Shown here: positions 25,421 to 37,538 of the stretch, in pieces
Layout: each line of letters starts with the position of its first letter
Position numbering within the stretch: the stretch's first letter is position 1
Source of the DNA: Warburgia ugandensis
Lineage: Eukaryota; Streptophyta; Magnoliopsida; Canellales; Canellaceae
Assembly (NCBI GenBank): GCA_035236585.1
Contig: CP141127.1
Coordinates: 46,452,001-46,516,000 of the forward strand
Length of the DNA stretch: 64,000 bases
Direction: 5' to 3'
Translations under genes and position numbers: made by a program
Notes under the pieces: generated by a model
What the model saw: the letters and a program-made list of their open reading frames with translations, nothing else
Database searches by the model: none
What the model was told of the DNA's origin: nothing

Positions 25421-25818
25421 CTAAGCATATTGGTCTATTACATTAAGAAATTGAAGCAAATCTGTGTGCGGAAACTTGTTAGACATGAAAAGATTAGGTT
25501 AAGCATTTTACCAAACACTAGGTATAAAAGAATTATCAGTACATAAAAATAACTAAATTACATGCATGCACACATGTGAAAATTTTCAATTAACACTAAA
25601 AAAAGAAGCAAAATATGACAAATACATTTAAAAAGAAATTTAACTTTAAAAAGGCAAGTTTCTAACCATAACCATAAAAAAATTCTTCAAATATGCATAT
25701 ATATGTACATATATGAGACAAATAAAAAGATACTAACCAAGACTCAAAATTTGATATTGACTGTGAATATGTGGATGTAGGTCTAATTCACAATTGGGAT
25801 TTGGTTGAGGATATCTAT
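25421..25818 (-). other. CACTA upstream noncoding region, left of the Athila-like insertion
   Basis: Lies upstream of the tnp2 start on the minus strand. Contains a copy (about 25,690-25,765) of the GAGACAAA ... ACCAAGACTCAAAATTTGA repeat found at about 13,990-14,050. No promoter could be identified. Confidence 0.5.
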
Positions 25819-28053
25819 TGTTTTACTGTAAGTGCATGGGCTATTGTAGTGTAGCGTATGCAAGTACAGGTCGATCCCACAGGACTCGCCTTAATGATTT
25901 GAAGTTTATTTAAAATTTATTTGTTCAAAAAAATTGAAAATAAGTGATATATGAAAGTGCAATTAGACTTCAAATATATTTAATCAATGAAAATTACAGA
26001 GGTCCAACTCAAAAAGACAGGAAATTAACTAAAAAAAGAAAAATTTACTTCCCTAGCTTGATCACATTTTCTTCAAATTTGTTATCTTCAATCTTAATCA
26101 TCCTTTATCAATCTCTTTATAGTGCTTCTAATTAATGATCCAATGGATGGATTAGGTAGATTCTCCAAAATTTCAAAGATCTGGTCTAGGTAAGGATTTT
26201 GGGTTTTAATGGCTTAGATCTAATTTCTGAATCTCATATTAAAGATCAGGAATGATAAACAATCTGTAAAAAGTTGTAAAGAAAAGATCTAGAAGGTGAT
26301 TGAAAATTAGATGTAAAACAAATAAGATATTGGAGGAATCTTGTTTACTAAAGCAGAACTGTTGATTTGGTTAAACTTTATTTAGAGCAAGGATTGATAA
26401 AATAGTTCGTGGATTAATCAAGGAATAACATAGAACATAGATAAGAAAAATAAGAATAGAACAGAACAGAACATGAATAAGAACAATAATAAGATAAATA
26501 TGTAATTGAATTTATTGTGCTATGAGCATTGGAATTTTCACCAAAAGTCCATTCTTTTTCCCCTAAAACAAAAATACTCAGCTAAAACAGAGTAAGGCGA
26601 AGATTGTTAGTCAGTCTATGCTAGGGCAATGAAGGGGAAGTAGGGAATGGGTTGCTGTCTAGGTTAGAAAGCAGGGCTGGTGTTGGGTTTGGTGTGAACT
26701 TATTGGGAGGTGTAGAGTTGCTGGGCAGATGTCAGTGATGATGATAGAGAAGAGCTGGACGAAGGGAGATAGCAGCAGCGTTAGTGATTGCAATTCACTA
26801 ACATCGCCGGTGGAGCAGAGATAACCAAGTGAACTAGGAAAAAGAGGAGGGACCGACTAGTGTGGTGGGTGGAGACTGAACATAGAAAGGAGGAAGCTGA
26901 GAGGGAGAAAAGGAATAGAGAGAGGGTGCAATGCAAGTGAGGCAGAGACAGAGGTGCAAGCAATGGGCTGCCAATGCTGTCTAGGAATTGGTGTGGTGCA
27001 ATGAAGGGAGCAGATAGGTTGAGTAAAGAGAGTAGGGAGATCAGAGGCAGATGCTGAAAACTAGATTTTTCATCAAAAAATGCCGACGATGGAGATACTT
27101 AGGAAGAGATGGGAAATGTGTAGGGGATGTTGGGCTAACGACACCAATGGAGTGTGAGGGTAAAGAGCAGGAAAAATAAAAATTGTAGATGAAATAGAGT
27201 TTAAGAATGATGGGACTGGAAAAACTATTATGAACAAAATGAAAGATGACAATTGAGGAACAAAAACAAAAACAATGAAAGAGAGAAACATGAGTGAGAG
27301 AGGAGGATGTAGGAGCGATGGGCAGTGCAGGGAAAGGAGATATAAGAGGAGGAGAATGATGATAAAAAGAACATAATAGAAAAAAAAAATTTGAAGAAAA
27401 AGAATGGCAAGCAAAGGAAACAAATGAAACAACCTTCCTCCGAGGCCCTTTATGGTTCCCTTTTCTCTACCTATATATCTTCCCGATACTTCTAATTTTA
27501 TTCACCATCACTTTCCTTACACTTTCCTTATGGTGAAAAGTTAGTTTCCCACTAGAAAACTTGTACCCTCTTTAATTATGCCTCTTTGTTCCAAAATTGA
27601 TCTCTAATTTAAAAAATCTTATCCATGATGTCCTTTCCTCTAATTGGAACTCTTTTTCTTTTAGAAAACCATCTCATCTTGCTTTATGAGTGATCTATTT
27701 CATTCAATGGCCTTTTGGATAATCAACACCATTGATTTTTTATTTGATACTAATCAGCACTAATCGAGCCATCTAATACCCAATCCAAATGATCTATAAC
27801 ATAGAATTAGCCAGCCAAACCATGATCTATTTGATCTGCAAAATATAAGATTAGATTAGAGTCATTTAAACCATACATTAAGCATCTGCTTAGCTCAAAT
27901 GATTATCTAACTATTAAATTTGATAAATTAATGGTTGGATGATCAATTTAAGCTAAAATTCATATTCTTTTTGAGAATTACCAAATTAATTAGTTTAATG
28001 ATCTAATTAATTGCTAAAGTAGGGCTATTTTAGCCAAAATTTAACACTTAACA
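25819..28053 (-). repeat. 3' LTR of the Athila-like element
   Basis: 2,235 bp. Shares with the other LTR the GTCGATCCCACAGGACT-type start region, ATCAATGAAAATTACAGAGG and a long purine-rich section (26,780-27,430). Open frames there on the minus strand (Leu/Phe/Ser-rich) are low-complexity shadows. By eye the pair differs at roughly one base in eight, so the insertion is old. Confidence 0.85.
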
Positions 28054-28781
28054 CACTTCCCAACCAGCATTTTGCTAGTCCTTAGTAAAACATGCAAAAA
28101 ATCATTTTTCAAAAACTGATATAAGGTACTACTTTCATAGGTACTCATAATTACATTTAGCATATTGAAGAAGCCATTAAACCTCTAAGTTATCCCTAGT
28201 GAACGAGTTATGCCTCATGAGGTTTGCAGTGAATATACCCAAAAATTTCAATAAGGTTAAGTTCCCTATTTTTATCTTAGAGCATCCTCATTCATTAGAA
28301 TTCTACTAGTTTTTCACAACTTAATAGAGAGGATTGACAACTTTACACATCATATATGAAGGACATTTTACTTGAGTTATTTCTTGGAGTGCATATGTGT
28401 GTGTACAGCTACATAAATCTTGACTTCTAACTGGATATGTTTAAATTACATTAGAAATATGTCTTGAACTCAAATCCTCATAGCTATACTCTCAGAAATG
28501 AAGCTCTTAGATAAGGATTGAACATATTTCTCTCATTATGTGACCAAATCCAACAAGCTAATGGTTCATATAAATCTTTGAAATGCTCATGAGACAAAGG
28601 AAAGTGATCCCTAAGAGTGGATGTTATCACTAAGAATATTAGGGGTCTTTTACCTTAATTCCTTCATATTATCTCCTCTTTAAAGCTATGTTCCACCTAA
28701 GATCAAAAATAGGTCTTTAACTAGAATGAAATGTAGACTTAGGACAGGTTTAGAAAATAAGGGTATAAGGATTTCAAAGGT

Positions 28782-29024
28782 TTAAAATTGAGTAGAGATT
28801 TTCAATGAATAACTATTAAGACAACTTTTGGTTGTACCTGAAGTGAATATTTCTTTGTATTTTTGTCTTTCTCTTTCAGTTTTTTTTTTTTTTTTTTCTA
28901 TTTCTGATACTTCTTTCTTTTTACTTTTATTTTTCTTTGGCCTCTTTGGAAGAAAGACATCTATTTTTCTCACTTCTTTGTCATTTTTGTCCTCTTTTGA
29001 ACATTTTCTACTAGCTCTACTCAT
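28782..29024 (-). other. Low-complexity Lys/Glu-rich open frame in the Athila-like internal region
   Basis: An 80-codon minus-strand frame dominated by KKKKK/KEKE, created by T-rich plus-strand DNA including a T homopolymer at about 28,880. No domain recognised. Probably not a gene. Noted because it is the only sizeable frame in this half of the element. Confidence 0.25.
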
Positions 29025-31101
29025 TTTAACAATGGGTAATGGATATTTATTTTACTGGCTAGTTCTAGGTTAAGAAAGAAAAGGCTTAATAATAGGCTCA
29101 AAGGGGCTAACTAGTGGTATGATATACTGGGTAGGCTTTATATCTCTAGGCTGAGCAAGGATGGCCTATATCATTTCCTAGGTTTCCTAAAGCCTATTAG
29201 ATTTAATAATTTTTTTTTAAATTAAAGCTATTACTCCTATTTATTCTTAATGTTTGACCAAAACAAGGATAATAGGATCACACTAATTTATATACACTAA
29301 AGAAATTGTGGAATTACTTATAACTCTTTGAAAGAAGATGGTCCCTAAACTCACTAAGTTATAAGTCTCTACTGATTTTCCTTAGTCTCTAAGTCATACC
29401 TCTCTATTAGTCTTGACTATGTGCTATGCGTAAATGGATCCTTAGAATTAGCTTTCATAAAATGCTTCAACACATGAATAATATGCAAAACTAATCATAT
29501 GCATTTTCATTAAGAGATGAAAATAGTAGAACTTCTAAATTCTGAACTTCCAATTCTCATCACAGTAAGGGAACTCTTCTAGTTTTTTCAATTTTCTTTT
29601 TAAAGAATCAAGAAAATTCAGAATCTCTATGTACCCTCCAAACATTAATGAGACATTATCCACAATGTTCAAAAATATAGGATCCTATATGGAAAGATGT
29701 AGAAGATGGAGATTTAAAAAACATCTGGGTTGCCTCCCAAGAAGCACTAAATTTTACATCTTCAGCCAGACATGACCAAACCTAACTTTCCAAACCTAGA
29801 GCTAACTAGGTTAGCTTATTTGTCCTAATCCTAACACCAAGATGAAATGGCAAGATTTCTCACGCCACTTCAAAATCTCGTGGTACTCTATATATTGCCT
29901 CCACCTTAAAATTTTGGCGGTGGTAACATTAAGACAATGAAGATCACCATAAGTTTTAATTGTGGGGAATCATATTGATGATCCCCCATCTTCAAAATTT
30001 CACAATTGTCAATATAATTCCTCCATCTTGAAAATTGAGGTGTCGGTAACACAATGACTTCGTGTACTACCTTGCATTTTATTGGACCATTTGGAGATGA
30101 ATGGTCCTTTTCTTGACCAAATTGAGGGATAACAATGACCATTATATTCAAGTTAATTTTTTCCTCTGTTTCCCTAACATTATCTTGAAATAAGGGTATA
30201 AGTTGACTTTGCTTTTCCCGAAAAGGTTTTCATGTATTGCTAGAGGTGGGGATAAAGTTTTGCTTAAACCCTAGTTATCTTCTAATGTGTACCCTAAAGT
30301 AGGTTGATGTACATCAATTAACCCTTTTTCTTCCTATTTTATGGACAAAGGTAAGGTATCAAATGGGCATACATGACTAGCTTATGTTTATTCAAATAAG
30401 GTCAATAGATCCCAATTAGTTACATCTTCTATATTACAAGGCTTAGTTGAAATTTTAGGAATTATGAGAGTTTCTACTCTTGCTTGCCATTGAGAAGTGT
30501 CCATCAAAGGCACAATATCCAACCAATCATTCATCTCCTCAATGGATGTGTCTTCATCAAAGTCATAAAAATGAGTGGGGAGTTTTGGATTGGATGTTTC
30601 TAAAGCTTTATTTTCTTCATCAATGGAGGTCTCTTCATCATAATCGTAAGCAGTAGGACATGGCTAAGTAGATATAAGGTAGAGGGTTTTATGATAGTTG
30701 TGGACATTGTGGCTTAGAATGATCATAAGATAATTTCCATCCTATTATCAATAATAAATGGCTCTTTAGTATACCTAATTTGTTTTATTATCTTAGTCCT
30801 TTCAGCAATGTTTTTATCAATATTTTCCCATATTGGTTTCATTTCTGCAATCCATTCCTCCCCTTTTTTAGTTGCTCAATCTCCTTTTCAAGGTTAGTCA
30901 TTTCTTTCTCATTCTCTCAAAAATTTGCTGTATATTCTCTTCTAATGGTGGTTCTTCATGCTGTAGAGGAAACAACTCATATGGTTGGTATTGTTGTGGC
31001 ATTGGGGTATTGAAAAAAGGCTGAGTAGGTTAAACTCATGATGGCTATCCTTGATAATCTGAATAATCATGGTAGTGTTGACCAAGGTGGGACCATTGTA
31101 G

Positions 31102-31392
31102 TTATTCCTTATATGGGTAATCCTGAGACCATGGTTGTTCATGATGCCTAGTCCATCCATGGTAGTCTTGGTAATTTGTCTCACGATAATAATTGTTAGG
31201 GTATGTGAATGCATTAGGTGCATACACTAACTCATAATAATAACCATTGTATGTGGAGCTTGTTGGCCATGAAGGAGTGGGATGGGGATGTTCAGAATAG
31301 GTATATTCATTATGGTATTGAGGTTGTGGCACAGCTTGCCTAGAAGCTATTATCCTAAGCAATTGACATTCCATAATATCTAACCTATCCAT
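31102..31392 (-). pseudogene. Possible gag C-terminal remnant of the Athila-like element
   Basis: Seen: 96 codons on the minus strand, rich in Tyr, Pro, Asn, His and Trp, ending with YQDYHGWTRHHEQPWSQDY. The spacing 'Y...GW.RH....W' resembles the C-terminal part of Athila/Tat-type gag ('YN.GWRNHPNFSW'), a motif also found in the element A relic at 41,033-41,215. It lies 1.3 kb downstream of the primer site on the minus strand, as expected for gag. No zinc knuckle (CX2CX4HX4C) was seen. The upstream frame is broken. Weak identification. Confidence 0.4.
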
Positions 31393-32237
31393 TGATGCAT
31401 CTAATCAATAAAATCTATCTCCTTCTCTATAGGTTGTTTCTCAACTTTGTATACAATGAAACAAATCATTATATACAACAAATGAGTAATTTTATTTCTT
31501 TTTTTCTCTTTTTAAAGAAAAATATATGATGCAACCTAATTTCTAATTCTAAGCAAAATGATGCACAATCAACTCCTAGTAAGCCCTAATCGAGCCGTGT
31601 CTTAATTATATTTGTTTAGTGCATAGGTGGTAGTTTCTTAGACCATGATCTAGACAGCTCCCCCTTCTATCCAGATTTGACTAATGCTTACTAGTTAGGT
31701 TCTACTCAAAAGTGATTAATACAATCCTCATGTTAGGAGCTGTTTAGACCTTAATTAATGTTAGCTGAAGGCATGGGAAAATCACATGGATTTTAAGATA
31801 CCAACTATAACCACAGTGCTCAAAAGCCAATCGAGTTGTGTCCTTCTAAAGTGGTCTTATGAGCTCGATACCCTAAGTCTCTTTCTACTTTATTTTAAAT
31901 TAATATTCAAGGGTTAAGATTGGAGCAAACAAGGATATTGATTGATTCTTAGATGGACCAAGGAGCTGGTGATGAAATCCAGTCCTTATCTTATAAGGGT
32001 TCCTGTGAGGCCCTTACTATCGTTAATTCCATTCCACCATAAAGCAAATAAACATGCAATGCAAAACAAAAGAAAACTAATGCAACCTATATGCTATTCA
32101 ACCAAGGATAGATAGGTGCTCTAATGCAACAATCCTAAGTAAAGATGCAACAATTTTATCAATGAATGATCCTAATCTATGTGATCTATACTACCATCCA
32201 AATGCAAAACTAAACTAAAAGGAAAGTCAAGGGATAC

Positions 32238-32312
32238 TTACAGTGGGGTTTCTGATGAAGATCAAGTGTAGGCCACCATAGCCCACACTTGCCCTGTATT
32301 ATTACAACCCAT
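32238..32312 (-). other. Conserved leader block of the Athila-like element
   Basis: CAGTGGGGT ... GCCCACACTTGCC CTGTATTATTACAA recurs at 51,408-51,512 in element B, at the same place between primer site and body. On the minus strand it ends CCACTGTAAGTAT, which contains a good 5' splice-site consensus. Confidence 0.55.
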
Positions 32313-32651
32313 TTAAAATTAAAATTGAAATAATTGCAAATTATAATGGGGCCTCACTACAGCTTTCACTCCAAAATAAAAAGTTCTATTCTAAGAAAGC
32401 AGGGAAATCCTATTTAGTTGATGAAGATTCACTTGCCAATTTCTTTTTTTTTTTCAAATTCTTGAAATATAAAAATAGCAATAACTACTAAATTTAGGAA
32501 TTAAAGCCATTATGAACTATGAAAAATTAAAAAAATATACCTAAAAATTCCTAAGATACTAAAACAATGTATTCCCTAAATATTTTTATTTCTTTAAAAT
32601 TTTTGGATTTTTAAAATTTTTAATTAAATTTTATAAAAACTCCATTGCCGA

Positions 32652-32669
32652 TCCCCGACAATGGTGCCA
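32652..32669 (-). other. Primer-binding site resembling tRNA-Asp
   Basis: Minus strand TGGCACCATTGTCGGGGA lies 9 bases from the LTR edge. Known: the plant tRNA-Asp 3' end is complementary to TGGCGCCGTTGCCGGGGA, a 15/18 match; tRNA-Asp is the usual Athila-type primer. All three differences are transitions of the kind expected from cytosine deamination. Confidence 0.8.
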
Positions 32670-32678
32670 AAAACTTTT

Positions 32679-35010
32679 TGTTTTACTATAATTTCATGAA
32701 CGATTGTAGTGTAGCATATGCAACTACGGGTCAATCCCACAAGGACTAGCCTTAATGTTTAGAGTTTAAATAAAATTTAATTATTCAAGAAAATTGAACA
32801 TAAGTGACAAAAATTAAATGAAAATGCAATTAAACTTAAGATATATTTCATCAATGAAAATTACAGAGGTCTAACTCAAAAAGAGATGAAATTAATTAAA
32901 AAATGAAAAATTTACTTCCCTAGATTAATCGTGACTTTTTCTTCAAATCTAATATCTTAAATCTTAATTAACCTTCATCAATCTCTTTCTAGTGCTTTCA
33001 ATTAATGATCCAACGGATGGATTGGGCAAATTATCCAAAATTTCAAAAGTTTGGTTTAGATAAGGATTTTGGGTTTTAACAGCTTAGATCTAATTTTTGA
33101 ATCTCAAATTGAAGATCAGGAGTGATACGCAAGCTATAAAAAATTCCTAAGAAGAAGATCTAGAAATTGATTAAAGATCGGATGTGAAGCAGATAAGAAA
33201 TTAAAGGAATCTTGTTTATTAAAGCAAAATCATTAATTCGGTTAAACTTTATTTAAAATAGGGATTGATAAAACAATTCCTGGATTAATCATGGAATAAC
33301 ATAGAACACAGGAAAGCAAAATAGGAATAAGCAATAGCACAAATAAGAATAGTAATAGATTAAAAATGTAATTGAATTTATTGTGCTATGGGCAAAATTG
33401 AAATTTTCACTGAAAGCTCCTTTTTTACATGAAACAGAAAAAACTCAATTAAAAGAGGAAGATGGAGATTTCTAGTCAGTATGTGCTAGGGCGATGAAGG
33501 AGAAGCAAGCAATGGGTTGCCGTCTGGGTCTGAATGCAGGGTTGGCGTCAGTTTTGGTGCGATGCGGTGTAAACTTATCGGGTGGTGAAGAGTTGCTACG
33601 TAGATGACGGTGATGATGATAGGGGAGAGCAAGATGAAGGGAGATAGCGGCTGTGTCGGTGACTGGAGTTCACTGACATCACCGATGGAGGAGAGAGAAC
33701 AGAAAGAACTAGGAAAAAGAGGCGGGACTAGCCAGTGTGGTGGAGTGGAGACGGAACAAAGAAAGGAGGAAGCTAAGAGGGAGAAAAGGAATAGAGAGAT
33801 GGTGTGTTGTAGATGAGGCAAAGAGAAAGGTGCGGACAACACACTACCTATGCTATCCAGGAATTGGTGTGGTGCAATGAAGAAGGCAGATGGGTTGAAC
33901 AGAGATAGCAGGGAGATCAGAGGGGGATGTTGAAAACTAAATTTTTTGTCAAAAAAAAGCCAATAATGGAGATAATTGGGAAGAGATGGGAGTGGAATAG
34001 GGGATGCTGGCCGATGACATTGGTGGAGTGTGAGGGCAAAGAGTGATAAAAAAAACTGCAACTAAAAGGGAGTTTGGGAATGATGGGACAGGAAAAAGCT
34101 ACTGTGAACAGAACGAAAGTGAAAGGGAAAAAAAGAAAAGAAAAGAAAAGTCAAAAAGAAAAACAAGAGTGAGAGAGGGGGATGTAAGAGTGATGGGTGG
34201 TGCATAGAAAGAACAAGAGACAAAAGAATAAGGAGAAGAGTATGAGAGATGGGAGCCAAGAGGGATAGGTGCCGGTGAGGGAAAGGAGATATAGGAGGAG
34301 GAGAACGACAATAAGAAGAACATAATAGAAGAAAAAAACAAAAAATGATGAAGAAAAAGAATGGAAAGAAAAGGAAACAAATGAAACTGTCTTCCTCCTG
34401 GGCCCTTTATAGGTTCCCTTTTCTCCTCTTATATATCTTCCCCATACTTCTAATTTTATTCTCCCTCCAATTTCCTTACACTTTTCTTATGGTGAAGAGT
34501 TAGTTTCCCACTAGGAAACTTCTACCCTCTTTAATTAGGCCTCTTCATTCCAAAGTTGATCTCTTATTTAGGAAATCTTATCCATGATGTCCTTTCTTCT
34601 AATTAGAACTCTTTTTCTTTTAGGAAACCATCCCATCTTACTTTGTGAGTAATTTGGTTCATTCAATGCCCTTTTGGATAATCTACACCGTTGATTTTTC
34701 ATTTGACATATCAACAATATTCGAGCCATCTAATACCCAATCCAACTGATATGCACCATAGAATTAGCCATCTAAACCACAATCTATTTGATCTACAAAA
34801 TATAAGACTAGATTAGAGTCATCTAAACCATACATTTAACATCTACTTAGCTCGAATTATCATCTGACCATTAAATTTGATAAATTAATAGTTGGACGAT
34901 CAATTTAATATAAAATTCATATTTTTGCTAAGAATTACCAAACTAATTAGTTAGATGATCTAATTAAATGCTAAATTGTGGGTATTTTGGCCAAAATTTA
35001 ATAATTAACA
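32679..35010 (-). repeat. 5' LTR of the Athila-like element
   Basis: 2,332 bp. Boundaries set by TGTTTTACT at the left (next to the primer site) and AATTAACA at the right. The long minus-strand open frames at 33,486-34,061 and 34,062-34,380 are Ser/Leu/Phe/Pro-rich translations of purine-rich plus-strand DNA, have counterparts at 26,780-27,430 in the other LTR, and are not considered genes. Confidence 0.85.
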
Positions 35011-36446
35011 ACATCCATGATGAAAATCAAAATATATTTAGTGTATAGATAAAGACAATAAAAAAGCGAAGAAAAAGTAGATGAAATAACACTTAAAACA
35101 CAATACTACCTTTTAAAGTCATTTATAGATAAAGACTTTACAAAGTAATATATTTTTCACTTAAAATATATATTTTATATTAGTACTTTACAATATCAAA
35201 CATAAATACATAATGAAATTGATTTTCTATGATAGTCAACTTTGATTGATGCATTCTTTGCACACATGCACATACACATTCACACACACACATATATATA
35301 TAAACAAATATGTAATGAGGAAATCAAAGTATTTTTTGGGATAACTCTTCATTTATCATCCTTTTATTACATATATCAAATGTTAAATAGATCTTATTGA
35401 TATAATATCATGATTAAAGAGCTAATCTAAAATGATTTCTTCAAAATCTAGCCCCTTAGTATTCAGATAAGACCACTTTATGGGGAAAAAGGGTAAAGCT
35501 TTAAGCTGCAACTTCCTCAGCTAGCATGATGGTACCATGTCTCTTCATCAAACCCTAATTCCAAATGAGAACCACAAATTATGATGTTCTCCCTTTCTCC
35601 AATAGTGAGGGTTATAGAGATAAGCAGTTGTTGTTAGCAATTAAATCATACAATTTTTGTGAAATCATGATGATTTAGCATACTTATTAACTCCATCATC
35701 TGTAGTGACAAAACCTACTTGATCTACAAAATGCAAACAAAGAGAGACAGTAACAAGAATGTCATGCATGATAAAAAGAGGTTTTATTTACTTACATTGT
35801 TTTACATGCCACATATAATCAAAATATCCAAAATGGAAAGCAAGAAGGGAAAGATGAAAAAGAGAGAGACATGGAGTAGAAGAGGAGGTCATCATGCAAC
35901 CCATGAGATGAAGAACATGAATAGGTGATTCAGGAAAAAATGAGATGATTTCAACCTTTTATAGATGAAGGACTTTTAACATTGTTTACATAAAATGACT
36001 TGAAAAGTTTTAAATATTAATTTTGTTTGATTCAAGTGACTTTAAAAGTCTATCACCAAGAGATATTTTTACACAGGAATGGACCTTTAAAGTCGGTTTT
36101 GGTAAATGCCTTTAAAATTCTTACCTTCTGAAGTCATTTATAAGTAAACAACTATAGAATTCATTTATAAGGGAACAACTTTAGAAGTTAATGACTTTTA
36201 AAGTCATTTATATGTAAACAACATCAAAAGTTAAGACTTTTAAAGTCATTTACTGAAAATGACTTTAAAAGTCTATTCTCGCATAAAATTTCTCTTGATG
36301 CTACACTAAAGAAGTCGTTTCTGTATTAAATGACTTCTTAAGTGCAGACTTTTAAAGTCATTTTTTTAAACTTGTAAAATATTTACGCAGTTGGTAGTCA
36401 AAATAACAACTTCTTTATACCAACTTTAAAAGCCTCATGTGTAGTA
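35011..36446 (-). repeat. CACTA 5' region with repeated palindrome GACTTTAAAAGTC, possible element end at about 36,446
   Basis: Seen: after the retrotransposon, the CACTA flank resumes. The near-palindrome GACTTTAAAAGTC (or GACTTTTAAAGTC) occurs at 36,038, 36,193, 36,235, 36,261 and 36,347, with degenerate copies between. A hairpin CTAAAGAAGT...ACTTCTTAAG lies at about 36,306-36,342. Known: CACTA elements carry arrays of short subterminal repeats bound by their accessory protein. The region stops at CCTCATGTGTAGTA. Read on the minus strand this starts TACTACACATGAGG, one base off the CACTACA terminus. Inference: 5' subterminal region and end. The matching left end was not found. Confidence 0.55.
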
Positions 36447-37119
36447 GTAGGCCTTCCATTTGGATATGTCCGCTCCATCTTTTATTTTTCATTCTTCACA
36501 TAATTCCACTCAACTCTGCTTCTTCTTACCTCCACCCAATAGATCACATCCCTACTCCATTATTTCCTCCTCTTTCTTTCTCTTATTTCCTTCTTCCAAA
36601 AGATCACACCATAGCTACCCTAGGAAACCTACTCTCTCTTTCTTTCTATGCTTTGGATCTTGCACAACCTTAGGATGAATGGTTGACATTATCTCTATCT
36701 TTTCCCTCTTCAAAAACACATTTTTTTTCTTTCTTTATTCTTTGCCCAGCCCACCATTTTTCTCTACTCCAATATCCATCAACTCTGCATCTCATCCCAC
36801 CTTGATTCTCTCTTAAAAGCCACATTTTCTATCCCCTTAAATGCACATGTAAATTACTTGAAAAATGGTGGGCAGTGCACTAATAATATCTCCACCAATC
36901 ACATTCAGCTCTGGCATTCTTGCATATCTCATTTTCATTGGCCAACTTGACACCCCATTGATTCTTTCTTACAAATCACTTATTTTTGGATGTTTCCTAG
37001 GATAGCCCTAATTGAGGATAGATATTAGCCCTTGTTTTTATGAAAGTCTAGATGAATTGCAACTATAGATTTCTCATAAATGCTCTCTCCAATTCCACAT
37101 TTTTCTCTTTGTGTCTTCT
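36447..37119 (-). mobile_element. LTR fragment of element A, left part
   Basis: Pyrimidine-rich sequence without genes. Short matches to the element B LTR (for example GATGAATGGTTGACAT at about 36,673) and continuity with 39,823-40,330 across S5 suggest it is the 3' LTR of element A. Its left edge is not certain. Confidence 0.45.
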
Positions 37120-37519
37120 TGTGACGACCCAGGTTTTCTCATGTATTTTTAAATGCAATATCTAATTTCCTAAGGCGGGATGTATCCCTATTTGAAAACC
37201 ATTTTATAAAAACCATGCAATGCAGTGGAAAATCTTTAGTTTTAAACTCATTTTTGAAAACCCCAAGTGTCATTTGCTTTCACAACAATCAAAGTAGTTT
37301 TTGAAAAACTTCAGAAATCATAAATGTTTTTCCCAGGTCTTTCCAGTCACAGCACACAGCCCAACTCTAAATTAATACAAATACATGTCCAAAGGGTAGA
37401 GAATTTACTTACATGTATAGTTGTCTCCTTTGTTTGTTCACTTGCTCATAGCACTAATATCTCCTGAGATGTCTTCTATTTGTGAGTGGAACTATCTTGA
37501 AAAATGTTAAGGATAGGGT

Positions 37520-37538
37520 GAGTATATACTATACTCAG
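37520..37538 (-). other. Conserved LTR stem-loop C in S5 (different stem sequence)
   Basis: Perfect 8-bp arms TGAGTATA (37,520-37,527) and TATACTCA (37,531-37,538) with a 3-nt loop. The flank CTACTGAG on the minus strand corresponds to TTGCTGAG of sister copies. Confidence 0.7.

Larger units (their letters stand above)
25819..35010 (-). mobile_element. Athila-like LTR retrotransposon, complete in outline but without pol
   Basis: Seen: two similar LTRs, 25,819-28,053 (3' LTR) and 32,679-35,010 (5' LTR), both starting TGTTTTACT and ending TTAACA on the plus strand. The right LTR is preceded by a primer-site match, which sets minus orientation. The internal region (28,054-32,678, 4.6 kb) has no protease, reverse transcriptase, RNase H or integrase motifs. 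It holds a gag-like remnant and the phrase TTGCCTCCCAAGAAGCACTA at about 29,731, which on the minus strand is the 'TAGTGCTTCTTGGGAGGCAA' box often seen downstream of pol in Athila/Tat-type elements (recalled, not searched). ATATC (25,811-25,815) and ACATC (35,011-35,015) may be a decayed target duplication. Inference: non-autonomous derivative. Confidence 0.8.

Noticed and set aside
27073..27432. Hydrophobic frame resembling a membrane protein
   Set aside because: Translation of the purine-rich LTR section gives long Leu/Phe/Ser runs. Equivalent to 34,099-34,380 in the partner LTR, so it is a compositional artefact.
28880..28900. T homopolymer considered as an RNA polymerase III terminator of a small RNA gene
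   Set aside because: No A/B box promoter or tRNA-like fold was found upstream on either strand.
33486..34061. 191-codon minus-strand open frame
   Set aside because: Ser/Leu/Phe/Pro-rich translation of a purine-rich section of the Athila-like 5' LTR. The homologous section of the other LTR (26,780-27,430) is open in different frames. No start context or domain.
36038..36359. Regular palindromes considered as a CRISPR-like array
   Set aside because: Spacing is irregular (26-155 bp), units are 13 bp, and the setting is a plant CACTA element. They fit subterminal repeats.
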